DNA of 64,000 nucleotides from Paraphaeosphaeria minitans (taxonomy: Eukaryota > Ascomycota > Dothideomycetes > Pleosporales > Didymosphaeriaceae): NCBI GenBank assembly GCA_015832175.1, contig WJXW01000010.1, forward strand, positions 1,798,001 to 1,862,000. Direction: 5' to 3'. Below the pieces are notes generated by a model, which worked only from the letters and a program-made list of their open reading frames with translations, made no database searches and was not told the DNA's origin. This document shows, one piece after another, positions 23,080 to 33,605 of the stretch (positions are counted from its first letter, which is position 1; every line of letters begins with the position of its first letter). The position numbers were made by a program, and so were the translations under genes.

Positions 23080-26000
23080 AGTTATTTAAAGGAATAGAGA
23101 AATATAATAAAGTCTAGAATAACCTACTAATAGATGCCTCTAATATCGCTAAGTTAGTAGAACAACTATAGAACTTAATTACTGTAAGAGACAAAGACTA
23201 CTCTGCTATATAAACGCTATAACTTTAGAATAAAGAGCTACGCGAGCTCTTTATATACTAATAGGCCTACGCTAGTACTGCCCTAGGCCTGTCTACCTCT
23301 ACTATAAGGGGCAGATCCCTATTTACTAGTATAGACTAGCTAATCCTATAGCATAAACTGCTTTTAAGCTTAACTAAGTTTAGGGGCTTAAAGGCCTAGT
23401 TTAGGGCCTAGAAGATTATAATAAATTATAAGCTCTAGGCTAATAAATAGTTTATTAGCTCCCCCTAAAAGAAATAGGCGCTAGTATAGGACTACCTAGA
23501 TAATAGTCCTTAGGATATAGTAGTAGCCTTCTACTAAGCTAAGGGGGCAGATAGCTAGTTTAACCTATAGACATTTATACAGTACCTCACCTTCGTGTAC
23601 GCTAATAAACACGCCTAGTAGAAGGCTAAAGCACGCTTTAATATAATTAGATAGAACCCTAGAGAGAGTTTCTCTAACTTTTACGTCTACTTTAAATAAA
23701 CCTTAGTAGAGGCAGGTAGTAGCTAGTAAAGTAACACTAAGAAACTGCGTAAGTTGCGCTGCGTAATCTAGCGTAATATCTATATAGTTACCCTTAACCA
23801 CAATATTCCTAAAGGGGACTATAATATAGCTGTTACTAGGTTTTTATAGATTATAGTAGACCTTAAAATAGAGGCCCTAGAAAATAAGCTTATTATTTAA
23901 GCTACCTTTTATAAAGGTAGCTAGCCCCCTTTTAAAGATAGTAATAGTGACGTCTATATAACTCCTATAGTAGTGTTAACCTTAACCTAGCCCTAATCTA
24001 GCAGGGAGGCAGGTAAGTAGCGCCTAAACTAGATACCTAAACATATCTTCTAGTAATACTAAAATATAAATATGTACACTTGCTATAGTAAGCCTAACTA
24101 TATAGCTAGAGCCTATCCTAATACGATTTTACTCTAGATAATTATAACCTAACTTTAGTATAGTAAAATAAACATCTAGATAGGAAAAAAGTAGCCCCTA
24201 GTCTAGCGCTAATATAAGGGCTAAGCGCGATAGTATTAATAGAGGTATAATTAGGGTAAGCTATAATAGTTAGAGTGGCTAGGGCTAGAGTAAGTATAAA
24301 TAGGCCTACCCCTACCTTCTACGTCTTCCTTAATAGTATATAGTATATAGAGGCCCTAATTAATATAGGGTGTAAATACTTAATAGTAATTAGCACTAAG
24401 CTAGTAAATTCGCTCTCGCTATAGCGTATTATAATTCTAGCCTAGGAACTAAAATAGGCTACTAGGTTATTACTATAGACCCTTATTATAGAGATAGTAG
24501 TAGTGCCTTATAATATATTTAGATAGTAATAAACTTTTTATACTTATATAATCTCTAACCTCTACTAGGATATAATCCTAAGGGCCCCCTAGCTAGCTAA
24601 GTCTAAGGTAGTAGTAGATGTTTATAGTAGTAAAATTATAATTAGGGCGGCTAGGGGTCTTATTACCCTTAATACCTAGGTAGTAAAGAGGTAGGGCCTC
24701 CTCGCTACGCTTATAGATAAGGAGGACAACATAACACCCTTTAATACTCTAAATAAAGACTAAGAAGGGGTATTTCTAACTTTACTCTAGGATATTACCT
24801 AGATACTTATAATAACACTTTCTTGTATAGTAGAATCCCTACCCCTCTATAATATAGTAGAGCTAGGCTTTACTAAAGATAGTAGGACTCTTCCCCTAGA
24901 ACTAGCAAAGTACGCTGCTATCTTTAATAAGACTAAGGCGTCTAGCCTCTTACTGCACTAGGGCACGTTAGACTACTATATCTACTTAAAGTAGACCCTA
25001 AGCGGCTCCCTCCTAAAACTGCCCTAGGGCCTACTATATAGCATATTTAGAGATTAACTAGTAGAACTCTAACGCCAACTTATAGAACTTATAGATAAGG
25101 GCTAAATATAAGCTAGCTCCTCCTTAGTAAGTGCTCTAGTCTTTCTAGCCCTAAAGCCTAGGGAGAAATAGTGCCTATATATTAACTATTAAGAGATTAA
25201 TATAATCTCTAAGTTAGATTAGTACTCTTTTCTACTTATTAAAGAGATACTACGCACCCTCTTTTAGGCTACTTAATTTATAAAAGTAAATATCTACACT
25301 ACCTTCTATAAGCTATAAGTTATAGAAGGGGAGGAACACTATACTATATTTTATATCTAGTTTAGCCTTTTTAAGTGGTTAGTGGTCCTATTTAGACTAA
25401 CTAGGGCACCTACTATATTCTAGCGCTATATTAATAGCGCTCTAAAGGATACCTTAGGCAATATATATATAGCTTACCTAGATAATGTCTTTATCTACAT
25501 AATAGGGCCCCTACGCTAACACTAGGACTATATACGATAAGTGCTAGGACTCCTATAGAAAGCTAGACTATATATAGACCTAGGGAAATATAAATTCGCA
25601 ATAATAGAGGTTAAGTACCTAGGGTATCTTATTATAGTAAGTAAGGCTATTTGCCCTAATCTAGTAAAGATATAAGTAATTAATTAATAGGACACCTCTT
25701 CTATAGTATATATAGTCTACTACTTTATTAGCTTTACTAACTTCTATTGCGACTTTCTTCTTTAATTCTTAGAGTAGGCGGCACCCCTATATACCCTTAC
25801 TAAAAAAAGGGTCCTGTTTTAATACAGCCCTAAGGAATAAGAGGCCTTTTAGGCCCTAAAGGACATATTTATACAGGGCCCTATTCTAGTGCTCTAGAAC
25901 CTAGAGCGTAATATACTAGTAGAGGTAGACTACTTAGGTAGCGCTACTAAGGCCTACCTCTTCTAATGTATTAAGGGGATCTAGCACTTTATAGCCTACT

Positions 26001-27960
26001 ACTTTACGGCTCTAACACTAGCCTAGCAGAACTATACTATTTATAATAAAGAGCTGCTTATAATTATATAGGCCCTATAGGTATAAAGACTAGAACTAAT
26101 AGAAGTAGCGCGCCCCTTTAAAATTCTAATAGACTATAAAAACCTTAAATACTTTATAAAAATCTAAAAATTAAGTAAGCGCTAGCACTAGTAGTTAGAG
26201 TTACTTTCTACCTTTTACTTCTACCTCTACTACTAGCCTAGATTCTAGGTAGCTAGACTAGACGCACTAAGCTAGCGTAAGTAAGATATAGCTTAGTAAA
26301 TAAGGATAAACGCCCTACTAATAGTGCCTAGGACTATTTAGGCTACTCTAGTGTAGACGCGATTTTTAATAGCACTAGTAAGGGCCTAGATCTTTACTAA
26401 TATGTATCTATAGGCACTTTAGAACGTAGCTATAGTAAAATTCTCCCCCTACTACATTAGGCTTAAGGTGGTGCACTATAGTAACTATATATTTCTTATA
26501 GTAGCTACTACCTTTTAATAAATTAGAGACTAGATAATTAGTATATATAGGTCCCTCTTATAGTAAGGAGTCCTTTAGGTCCTAGCTTAGAAACCTCTTA
26601 CTACTACTATTATATAGCGCGCATATAAGTCTCTAGTTATAGGCTATCCTAGGAAGAACTCTATATTTAAAATTATTTACTAGAACTACTACTAGGACAA
26701 TATATCTAAAGACGTTACCTGATTTAAACGTAATTGCCACTACACAGGAGTGTATATAAACTAGTAGAAGTAGTAAGGTCTTCTATAGCTACTTCTAATT
26801 ATAGACTAGTACTAGGCGTAACTCTTAATAGATTTTATAGTAGACCTCCCCTAGGCCTCTACAGCAGCACTGCGATACCTGCTTATAATTACTAATAGGC
26901 TGTTAAAGTATATATAACTAGAAGCTATAACTTCTATAATAGCAGAGCACTATATAGCCTAGTTCTATATTATATAGTAATAGTTCTATAGCTTCCCTAT
27001 CTTACTAATTACAGATAGAGGCTTAGACTGGCTAAGGAAGTTCTAGACTATACTATATAAATTAACTAAAATAAAATAACTCCTCTCTATAGTATACTAC
27101 CCCTAGACTAACAGCGGCATAAAGAGGGTAAACTAGAAGGTACTTTTAGTCCTTTGCATTATAGTTAACTTTAAATAGATAGACTAGCTAAACAGCCTCC
27201 TAGCCTACTAGCTTATATTAAATAATAGATTATCTACTACTATAGGCCTAAGCCTAAACTTTCTACTAAATAGATATTACGTTAATCTCCTTAAAAGAAT
27301 CCCCTTACTAGTAAAGTCTAGCCACACTCCTACGAGAAAAGTAAAGCGCTTTCTAGACTACTTTAAAAAAGGAATAGCTTTAGTCTAGGCTACTATTATA
27401 TATAAATAGTAGTGCACTATAAAGGCTATAAACTATACCTACTACCCTATAAAGCGATTCTAAGTTAGAGATAAGATATAGTTCTTACTACGTAACGTAA
27501 AAACTAACTAGTTAAAAAAGTAACTTAACTAGCTTAAGGTTAAATACACTATAATAGTTATACTATTCCTACTTATAGTAATACTAAACCTGTCTAGTAA
27601 TCTCTATAAGACTATCTATATTAACCTCCTTAAGTAAGCAGTAAACAATCCCCTACTTAGTTAGACTTAGGCTAACGCCTAGCTAGGCCTAGCCCTAGAG
27701 CTAGAAGAAGCGGATCTAGACCTACGTAAATAGAAAGTAGAGAAGGTCCTACGTATTAAAAACACCTAGGGTAAATAATAATAGGCGCTAGTAAAGTAGA
27801 CTAGGTAGGTATTACTAACTTAGGTGCTAGTTAAAAATATTATAAACACTATAGCTCTAGACTGCTTTAAGGCCGCCTAAAGGGACTATAGGCATAATAA
27901 TAGTCCTATCTAGCCTATTAGAAAGAATATATAAATATTATAAAAGAAGCTGTAATAAGT
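23080..27960 (+). pseudogene. G2 gag-pol polyprotein, RIP-inactivated
   Basis: Gag is readable around 23,640-23,700 (retrotransposon gag pattern Arg-Glu-Ser-Phe-Ser) and ends with a CCHC knuckle at about 24,072-24,120. Protease has its catalytic Asp read as Asn at 24,362-24,364. RT has Tyr-Leu-Asp-Asn at 25,475-25,486. RNase H runs about 25,800-26,290 with a recognisable C-terminal Asp-Ala-Leu-Ser. Integrase shows His/Cys remnants near 26,700-26,750, Val-Asp-Leu-Pro near 26,840, Ile-Thr-Asp-Arg-Gly near 27,010, and its catalytic Glu read as Lys at 27,122-27,124. A chromodomain-like Ala-Leu-Val-Lys-(stop)-Thr segment follows at 27,785-27,870. Gag lies in the frame of codon starts divisible by three, while protease, RT and integrase share the -1 frame. 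Many stops. Confidence 0.92.
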
Positions 27961-29870
27961 ATTTAAGAATTTATTCTCTTACTAATCTAGTAGAGGCGCT
28001 ATCTATCTAAAAACTACTAAAGGCTATTAGCCCTAGGGTTGTAATGCCTAAAGCGGCACTAAAGTAACACTAAATAGGAATAAAAAGGGGCTATAATAAC
28101 TATATTACTCTTCGCACTAGTAGTAGTAGTAGTTAGGAGGGTGCACTAAGCTAGCCCTAGATAAAGGCTTAGGTAGAGTTACTCTATAAAGCTCTTAATA
28201 TAAGTTAAAGGGTATACACTATTAAGCTAAGGCTACTAGAAGGGTAGAGTAGTATTAGCTAGGAGCTATTCTAAGTCGCTTTATAATAGTAATAAGTAGG
28301 TTAGTAGTTTACGCTTAGGTCTAGGTTATCTTGTCTAGATACTAGTCTATACTCTCCTTAGATTGCTAGATATAATTTTCTATATTATTTATCCACCCTG
28401 CTATATTATTAGCTAACGCTACTAGATTCTAATTATAGTTACTACTATACTAGACTAGAGTTATCTAGAATAAAGGTGCCACTAGGGCTATATCTATACT
28501 AGGGAGGGCAACTACTATTCTATTACTATACTAAAGTAGAGGTATAGTAAGGAAGTCTAGCTCCTAAATTAGGCTAGAGTTCTTAAGTGCTAGGTTTAGG
28601 TACTGCTTATACTACTAGACTAAGTAGTAAAACTCTACTATAAAGGTAGGCAGCGTCCTAGTTATAGACTTCTAGGGGTTAGTACTATATATTCTAGGAT
28701 TATAAATATATAAATTACTATTAACCTAGCCTTACTCCACGTATTTAATCTAGAGGCGTAGAGCCCACCTTAGGCCTAGGTTATTAGTAAAGAGGGTAGA
28801 ATTATACTAGCATATAGCCTTAGTGCAATAGCAGGTGCTATAAAAGTAGCCTTAGAATAGTTAACAGCTATATAAATATTAATAATAGTCTAGAATGCGA
28901 GGCTATAAACTTACTCTATACGCCTAAGCCGCCTTAGGCGCCTAATATATTTAATATATATAAGGTCTATATTAGAATTAGCTAGCTCTTTATCTAAGCT
29001 ATCTCTTTAAAGGACTACGCTGTTAGCGACGTAGAGCTACTTTAAAGTATAGATAAAAGTAATAGAGTTAGAGTAATTAGCTAGTACACGCCTTTTAGAG
29101 GTTATAAAAGAGTAAAAGTAATTACTACTATTAGGCTACTACGTAGGCGTTTTAAGGCTCTAGAGAATCTCTTCTACTTTAGTGTTATTAATCTCCTCTT
29201 TAGTATACGCATAGCTAGGCTTAGTAAGGCACTAGTTTAGGTCTCAAAGGTTATTACTACTACTACTACTAGGACTAAAAATTATCTACTAAGGCGGCGC
29301 CACTTTAGAGGCTATTATTAATAATATTAATATTAGCTACAGCCGTAAATAGAACACTAAAAAAGAAGGCTAAGAGGCTAATAAGAGTATAAGGGCGTAT
29401 AGTGCAGGAATAGGAAAAGGACTAGATTAGGGATAAAAGAAGGTAAGGACAGAGGTAGTTATAGATAGTTAAGGAAGTTGGAATAGGCGTAAGTTAGGGT
29501 TAGTATAGGAAAGAGAGAGTAGAGAAGGGAAGAAGAAAGGCAAAGTAATATAAATATAAAGAAACTATAATAGCGACGCACTACTAAGGTAATAAACACA
29601 TAATAATTATATTAGAAAGGATAGGAGCGCTATCCTATTGCCTTATAATAATAAGGTAAATAAACAAACCGCCTAATAAGGGCCCTGGCACTAAGACTAC
29701 CTTAGGGCCGCTTTTATACTATAAGGGAACCTTTACTAAAACAACAATAAGTTCCTAATAGAAAAACAACACCTATAATACTACTACCTTACTATAGCAC
29801 GATACTCCTAAGATCTCTAAGGCTTACCTTATAACTATAAGACGTTTTAAACTAAGTAAGGTCTAGGGTA
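27961..29870 (-). other. G2 extended 3' region with a possible antisense frame
   Basis: About 1.9 kb lies between the chromodomain-like tail and the 3' LTR, unusually long for an untranslated region. On the minus strand, from roughly 29,140 down to 28,740, a frame of about 130 codons carries few stops and an Arg-Arg-Leu-Arg-Arg-Leu-Arg-Arg basic stretch. Because RIP creates stops on both strands unevenly, this is weak evidence of coding. Its placement parallels the antisense accessory frame of G1. No domain is recognised. Confidence 0.4.
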
Positions 29871-30062
29871 TATAATAGGCTAGGGCTATGCCCTAGCCTT
29901 TAGAAGGATCTTAAGGAAAGGAACTACCCTAAAGAAGTGGACCTACTAAGGAAAACTCTTTTTATAAGTGGCACACCCCCCTATAGAGACTTAATACCTA
30001 GAATTCATCTTTTATATTTGCCACTTACAGTTCTGTTCACTCTCTAAGGCTAGCCTATAACA
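29871..30062 (+). repeat. G2 3' LTR (192 bp)
   Basis: It is the partner of 22,863-23,054 and is directly followed by the CTAAA duplication. Confidence 0.95.
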
Positions 30063-30067
30063 CTAAA

Positions 30068-30790
30068 GGTAATAGTAAAAAAGTCTTTTTAAACTCTGGC
30101 CTAGTTTCTTTTAACTTAGAAGCGGTTATATTAAAGCTTAATATTTACCTATATATAATATTACCTTGTTTTATACGTGATACTATATATATTAGTAAGG
30201 TGTAAAAAACAAATAAGAAACTAAGTTAATTATAATAAGCTAACTAGGAATCTCTTAAGTAAAAGAATTAGAGTTAATAGCTAGTCCATATAAGGTTAGT
30301 TATATTATATAATAGTGTAAACTATAATACCTTCTATACTAATAAAATAGTAGTTATAAATTCTAAGTAACACCCTAAATTTATAATCGTATTTAACGTT
30401 AGTAAAGAAAATTTAAACGCATATAGATAGTTTTCTAAATTTTGAAATTAAGGTAGTTAAAGAGCTTATTAAAGGCGCTAAAATAATAGTATATTCTTTA
30501 GTGTTAAATAAGCGTAACGCTAAGATTTAAACTACTAATAAGGCCGCCACGTAATATAAATTATATAAAGAAAAGTAGGTATAGTAAAAAAAAGGTCTTA
30601 ATAACTAAAGAAGGCCTATAGCTAGCTACTTTAAAAGAGTGTAAGGTTCGCAATAATAGAAAGAAAGCGAAGAAAAAGCCACGTACTAATAGAGGTAAAT
30701 TAATTTAGTAGTGCTATAGACGTTACAGTAACCTAGGGCATAATAAAATAACTACTAAGTAACTTATAGAAGTATATTCTTAATAGTTTA
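30068..30790 (+). pseudogene. pogo/Fot-type transposase, part 2 (C-terminus)
   Basis: It continues the frame of 22,560-22,862 at the Gly codon following the duplicated CTAAA. It starts with Lys-Gly-Asn-Ser and Ser-Gly-Leu-Val-Ser-Phe-Asn-Leu-Glu, the 'GLVPF' block typical of the family. Further on, Lys-Glu-Leu-Ile-Lys-Gly-Ala near 30,455 and Asn-Lys-Ala-Ala-Thr near 30,540 follow, then a basic stretch and a C-terminal CCHC-like knuckle at about 30,713-30,757 in which two Cys read as Tyr and the last position is Thr. The frame shifts near the A run at 30,585-30,595. The terminal inverted repeat was not identified with confidence. Confidence 0.85.
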
Positions 30791-31098
30791 GCCTATTACT
30801 ATTTTTAATTACTATTTGTGATAGTTGTGTACTATCGTGTATAGTATAGATTTTAGTGCAGTCTTGGCAGAGTAAGTTACTCGCTTAGGCAAGTCGCTGG
30901 CTTATAAGGTATATTACCCCTTATTTCTATTCCACTAAATTCCACTACATTCCCACTCCTTATCTTCTCTAATGCTGCCCAGCTTCTAGTTACGCTGCGC
31001 CCAAATAACTCCCCAGGAATTATCACCCTACCGCAGTCTAAGGTGCCACGTCACCGTTTTTTTTCTTTTTGGGGGGGGGGGGGGGAGGGAGGGGGGGT
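30791..31098. other. Boundary between RIP-mutated block and base-balanced island
   Basis: Base composition changes within about 200 bp here. The sequence near 30,865-30,905 contains partly self-complementary short blocks around AAGTTACTCGCTTAGGCAAG that could belong to the pogo terminal repeat, but the matching end was not found. No gene is seen. Confidence 0.5.
31057..31097 (+). other. T/C run followed by a guanine-rich tract (G-quadruplex-prone)
   Basis: Eight T, one C and five T are followed by fifteen G (31,071-31,085), A, GGG, A and seven G (to 31,097). The run can supply four or more guanine triplets and so fits the G-quadruplex sequence rule on the plus strand. Such homopolymers are also prone to sequencing and assembly length errors. 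Confidence 0.85.
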
Positions 31099-31944
31099 TC
31101 CCGCGGGGCTAAACGCTATAGAAAGGTATACGTTAGCTAGGAAATTAACAGGGGTGACTTAGAGGAGTTATTAATTATTTCTTACTTTTCTCTCTTTCCT
31201 CTTAACTATTGTACTCCCTAACTAACTTTAGACACTAGCTAGCAATACCTCTTCTTAAGTCTATAAGTGGCAATAGCGCATTTGGCCTTTGCCACTAATG
31301 CCCAACCTCTAATACGTAACGTCTTTTTGACTTTAATTAAGTTCTACATAAGTCCCATTACCAGGCTTATTAACAAGGGAGCCGGTACAAAGAATAGAAT
31401 TAAAAGTGGAAATAAAGAAGAATAATCTTTTGCAATACAAAGTACTCATTTCTTAAATACTCTATTCGAGGCACTCTTCGATTTAAGCGAAAAGCCACCC
31501 AATCTAAAATACAGAACTAGTGCTTCCGAGATACCAAAGTTTGCTTTTAGCTTCTACTTAACCAAAAATTTCTAGTGCCTCTACTCTGCTGTAATCGACT
31601 AATAGCAAATTGGTATCTTTCAGTTATGCTAAGGACGATTTGCCACGGATAGAACTCGCAGTTGAATACACGAGTTTGTGGAAGTCGAGCAGACAGCTGT
31701 TGCATCGATAGCTAACCAGTAGCGAAACACAAGTAAGTTAGCTGTTAGTACTACCATCGTCGGACACCGAGTCGGTAGCCGACATGATAGAAGAACTGCC
31801 TTTCTCAGAAAACTACTGCATGAGTGAAAATAAGCCTCACGGTCTTCATTGGGTCGGTAACTCCCTAGAATAAATGATCCTTCATCTCCCATGGAGCATC
31901 ACTTCCACACTTTGAAATTGTACTGGGCTATATATTCAATCACC
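31098..31944 (+). other. Upstream intergenic region of the methyltransferase gene
   Basis: About 850 bp has intermediate base composition. The only structures supported are the twin CGG-N3-CCG palindromes, a reverse CCAAT box at 31,848-31,852 and a TATA-like stretch (CTATATATTC, about 31,928-31,937). An 87-codon minus-strand frame overlapping these elements looks fortuitous. Confidence 0.6.
31760..31782 (+). promoter_or_regulatory. Two adjacent AflR-type zinc-cluster binding motifs
   Basis: TCGGACACCGA (31,760-31,770) and TCGGTAGCCGA (31,772-31,782) each match the AflR consensus TCGSWNNSCGR at every position and are separated by one base. Each also contains CGG-N3-CCG, the inverted-repeat form bound by Zn(II)2Cys6 regulators. 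They lie 163-185 bp before the preferred start codon at 31,945, a normal distance for a fungal promoter. Which regulator binds, if any, is unknown. Confidence 0.65.
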
Positions 31945-32778
31945 ATGGATTCAAACACCTTTACACCGAAGCAATGCCCACCAAAAAGCCAGGCCATTCT
32001 GGAAACCCTCCAAGGCGATCTAACAACCCAGGTCGCCAAGCACGCTCTTACTCTCATCCCTCCTGTCTCGTCTGAGTCAATCGTCCATGACAATGCCTGC
32101 GGTGCTGGACCTATAACGACGCTGATAGCAGAATCCTTTACGCCAGCCAAACTGCATGCCACCGACATACATGAAGCTGTTGTCCTTACCGTGGCGGAAA
32201 AAGCAAAACAGCACGGATGGAATTTTGTAGAGACTGCGGTGATGGATGCGACGGAGCTCGATTTCTCAGACAACACCTTCACCCACTCTATCACGAACTT
32301 CGGCGTCCAGGGAGTGTTGCAACCGCAGAAAGCCGTCGCGGAGATCTTCCGCACTCTTCAGCCCGGGAAGACGGCCGTCTTGACGGCCTGGGCCTCCACG
32401 CCATACTCGTTGGCTATGGAGGATGCTAGTAGAGCCACCCGTAACGGTGAGGGCACCGCTCACTCGGTGAAGTTCGCGCTGCATATCTATACGGCTCTCT
32501 GGATTGAGACGCTCCTGAAGGATTCTGGGTTCGGTTCTGTCCACGTGGAACAGTTCCCGGCATATTCTCTCACGGCCAATGTCAAATCATGGGGAGAGCA
32601 CCTATGGGGGCTTATAGGTGCCCCCATGGGAGGTTGGACGCAGATTGACGAAGAGAATTGGGATCAAGCCATCGCTGAGGTGATTAGAAGCTTGGAGAAC
32701 AACCCCGATGTTGAAATCAAACCTGACGGCGGCGGTGTACTCAAATTCGTGGCGAATGTGGCAGTTGCATCTAAATGA
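31945..32778 (+). CDS. Class I SAM-dependent methyltransferase (methyltransferase type 11-like), 277 aa
   Basis: The product is predicted to transfer a methyl group from S-adenosylmethionine; the substrate cannot be told from the sequence. Motif I is VHDNACGAGPI at residues 47-57; an acidic residue ending strand 2 is Asp74; Asp101 lies in the VMDA adenine-contact position; FTHSITNFGV spans 112-121; and LQPGKTAVLTAW at 138-149 corresponds to the LKPGG loop. This layout is typical of fungal UbiE-like methyltransferases, many of which act in secondary metabolism. I chose the ATG at 31,945 because its context CACCATGG is near ideal and a TATA-like stretch lies just upstream; an in-frame ATG at 31,891 would add 18 residues. 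No intron is needed. Codons are balanced and RIP signs are absent, in contrast to everything around it. It is the only intact gene in the window. Confidence 0.88.
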   Translation: MDSNTFTPKQCPPKSQAILETLQGDLTTQVAKHALTLIPPVSSESIVHDNACGAGPITTLIAESFTPAKLHATDIHEAVVLTVAEKAKQHGWNFVETAVMDATELDFSDNTFTHSITNFGVQGVLQPQKAVAEIFRTLQPGKTAVLTAWASTPYSLAMEDASRATRNGEGTAHSVKFALHIYTALWIETLLKDSGFGSVHVEQFPAYSLTANVKSWGEHLWGLIGAPMGGWTQIDEENWDQAIAEVIRSLENNPDVEIKPDGGGVLKFVANVAVASK

Positions 32779-33605
32779 AGGATCATGGTGCCGTATGGAT
32801 TTCCAAGACACTGGTCAAATTTTGTCAGACACTACGAGGATTATGGCCTAGCTGGAGAATATTTGAAGCACATGTTGAACATCACTGTGGCCAAAACAGT
32901 CACGTGTGTGGATGGAGCGTGGATCATGTGTATATAGACAGCGCCTCGCCCTTCAATACAACAAAAAGAGTTCTGCTCAATCACTTGCTTCAACAGGTCA
33001 TGAGCCCGGGATCGCACGCAACAAGCCGAAAATCTACCATACCTACAGCTAAGCTTCCGCAGCAAGTGAGACTGATGTCAGAGCCTGAGACTGACACTAG
33101 CAATATAGTGATCCAATGGCAGAGCAGGATGAGGCGGATAATCCTTCTTCTGCTCGAATCACATATACCATCGATGTGACGAAGCCCAACATCACGGTGA
33201 TGGAGCCCAATATTACAACCGGAGATCACGGTGATAGAACGAGACGGAGAGGATGCTACAGTGATCCAATGAGGCACAACAACGATGGCCTGGGCATCTA
33301 GTCAACTTTTGATTCTCAAAATGACATAAAACGCAGAAGACGGATGAAACAACACCAGTGCAAATGCCCAGGACCAGAGTTGACCTCTAACGATTGCCGC
33401 CTCTACCACAAAGGGAGCTTTTGCGTGTAGCTCCAAAAAGACTTCCTCGACGCTTGACACGCCACCTGTGGACAGACGAAGAACTGAATCTGATATCGTA
33501 CTTGAAACTGTACCACAACTGGAGGTGGGTTCGGTCAGCGTTGTAAACGTAGCGTACAGTACGGATCGTACTTCGAGCCATGCCGGGTCGCGTACGGCAG
33601 CTGTC
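32779..33605. other. Base-balanced intergenic sequence without a supported gene
   Basis: Short frames exist on both strands but none has a recognisable domain. Direct repeats ATCACGGTGAT (about 33,193 and 33,224) and GTGATCCAATG (about 33,107 and 33,261) suggest a small decayed duplication. One 134-codon plus frame begins across the methyltransferase stop codon (ATGA overlap) but looks fortuitous. Confidence 0.55.

Larger units (their letters stand above)
22863..30062 (+). mobile_element. G2: Ty3/gypsy chromovirus-type LTR retrotransposon inserted in the pogo pseudogene
   Basis: This 7,200-bp element has 192-bp LTRs at 22,863-23,054 and 29,871-30,062 and the duplication CTAAA at 22,858-22,862 and 30,063-30,067. 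Gag, protease, RT, RNase H and integrase follow in plus order, then a chromodomain-like tail. About 1.9 kb of further sequence separates the end of pol from the 3' LTR. All catalytic boxes are RIP-changed. A related gag fragment in reverse orientation is at 35,430-37,076. Confidence 0.95.

Noticed and set aside
30855..30920. pogo terminal inverted repeat
   Set aside because: Sequence is suggestive, but the matching inverted copy left of 22.5 kb was not found, so it is not listed as a feature.
31629..31892. Minus-strand 87-codon frame upstream of the methyltransferase
   Set aside because: No domain, overlaps the promoter motifs and touches the gene start; fortuitous frame in base-balanced DNA.
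31891..31944. Upstream ATG of the methyltransferase (18 extra residues)
   Set aside because: The next in-frame ATG has a much better start context and lies just after a TATA-like stretch; motif I distance also fits the shorter protein. Not excluded.
31899..32354. Minus-strand 151-codon frame inside the methyltransferase gene
   Set aside because: Exact antisense of the methyltransferase coding region, where the plus frame has all class I motifs.
32775..33179. Plus-strand 134-codon frame overlapping the methyltransferase stop
   Set aside because: No recognisable motif, ordinary context at its start and composition like intergenic DNA; an ATGA overlap alone is not enough in a fungus.
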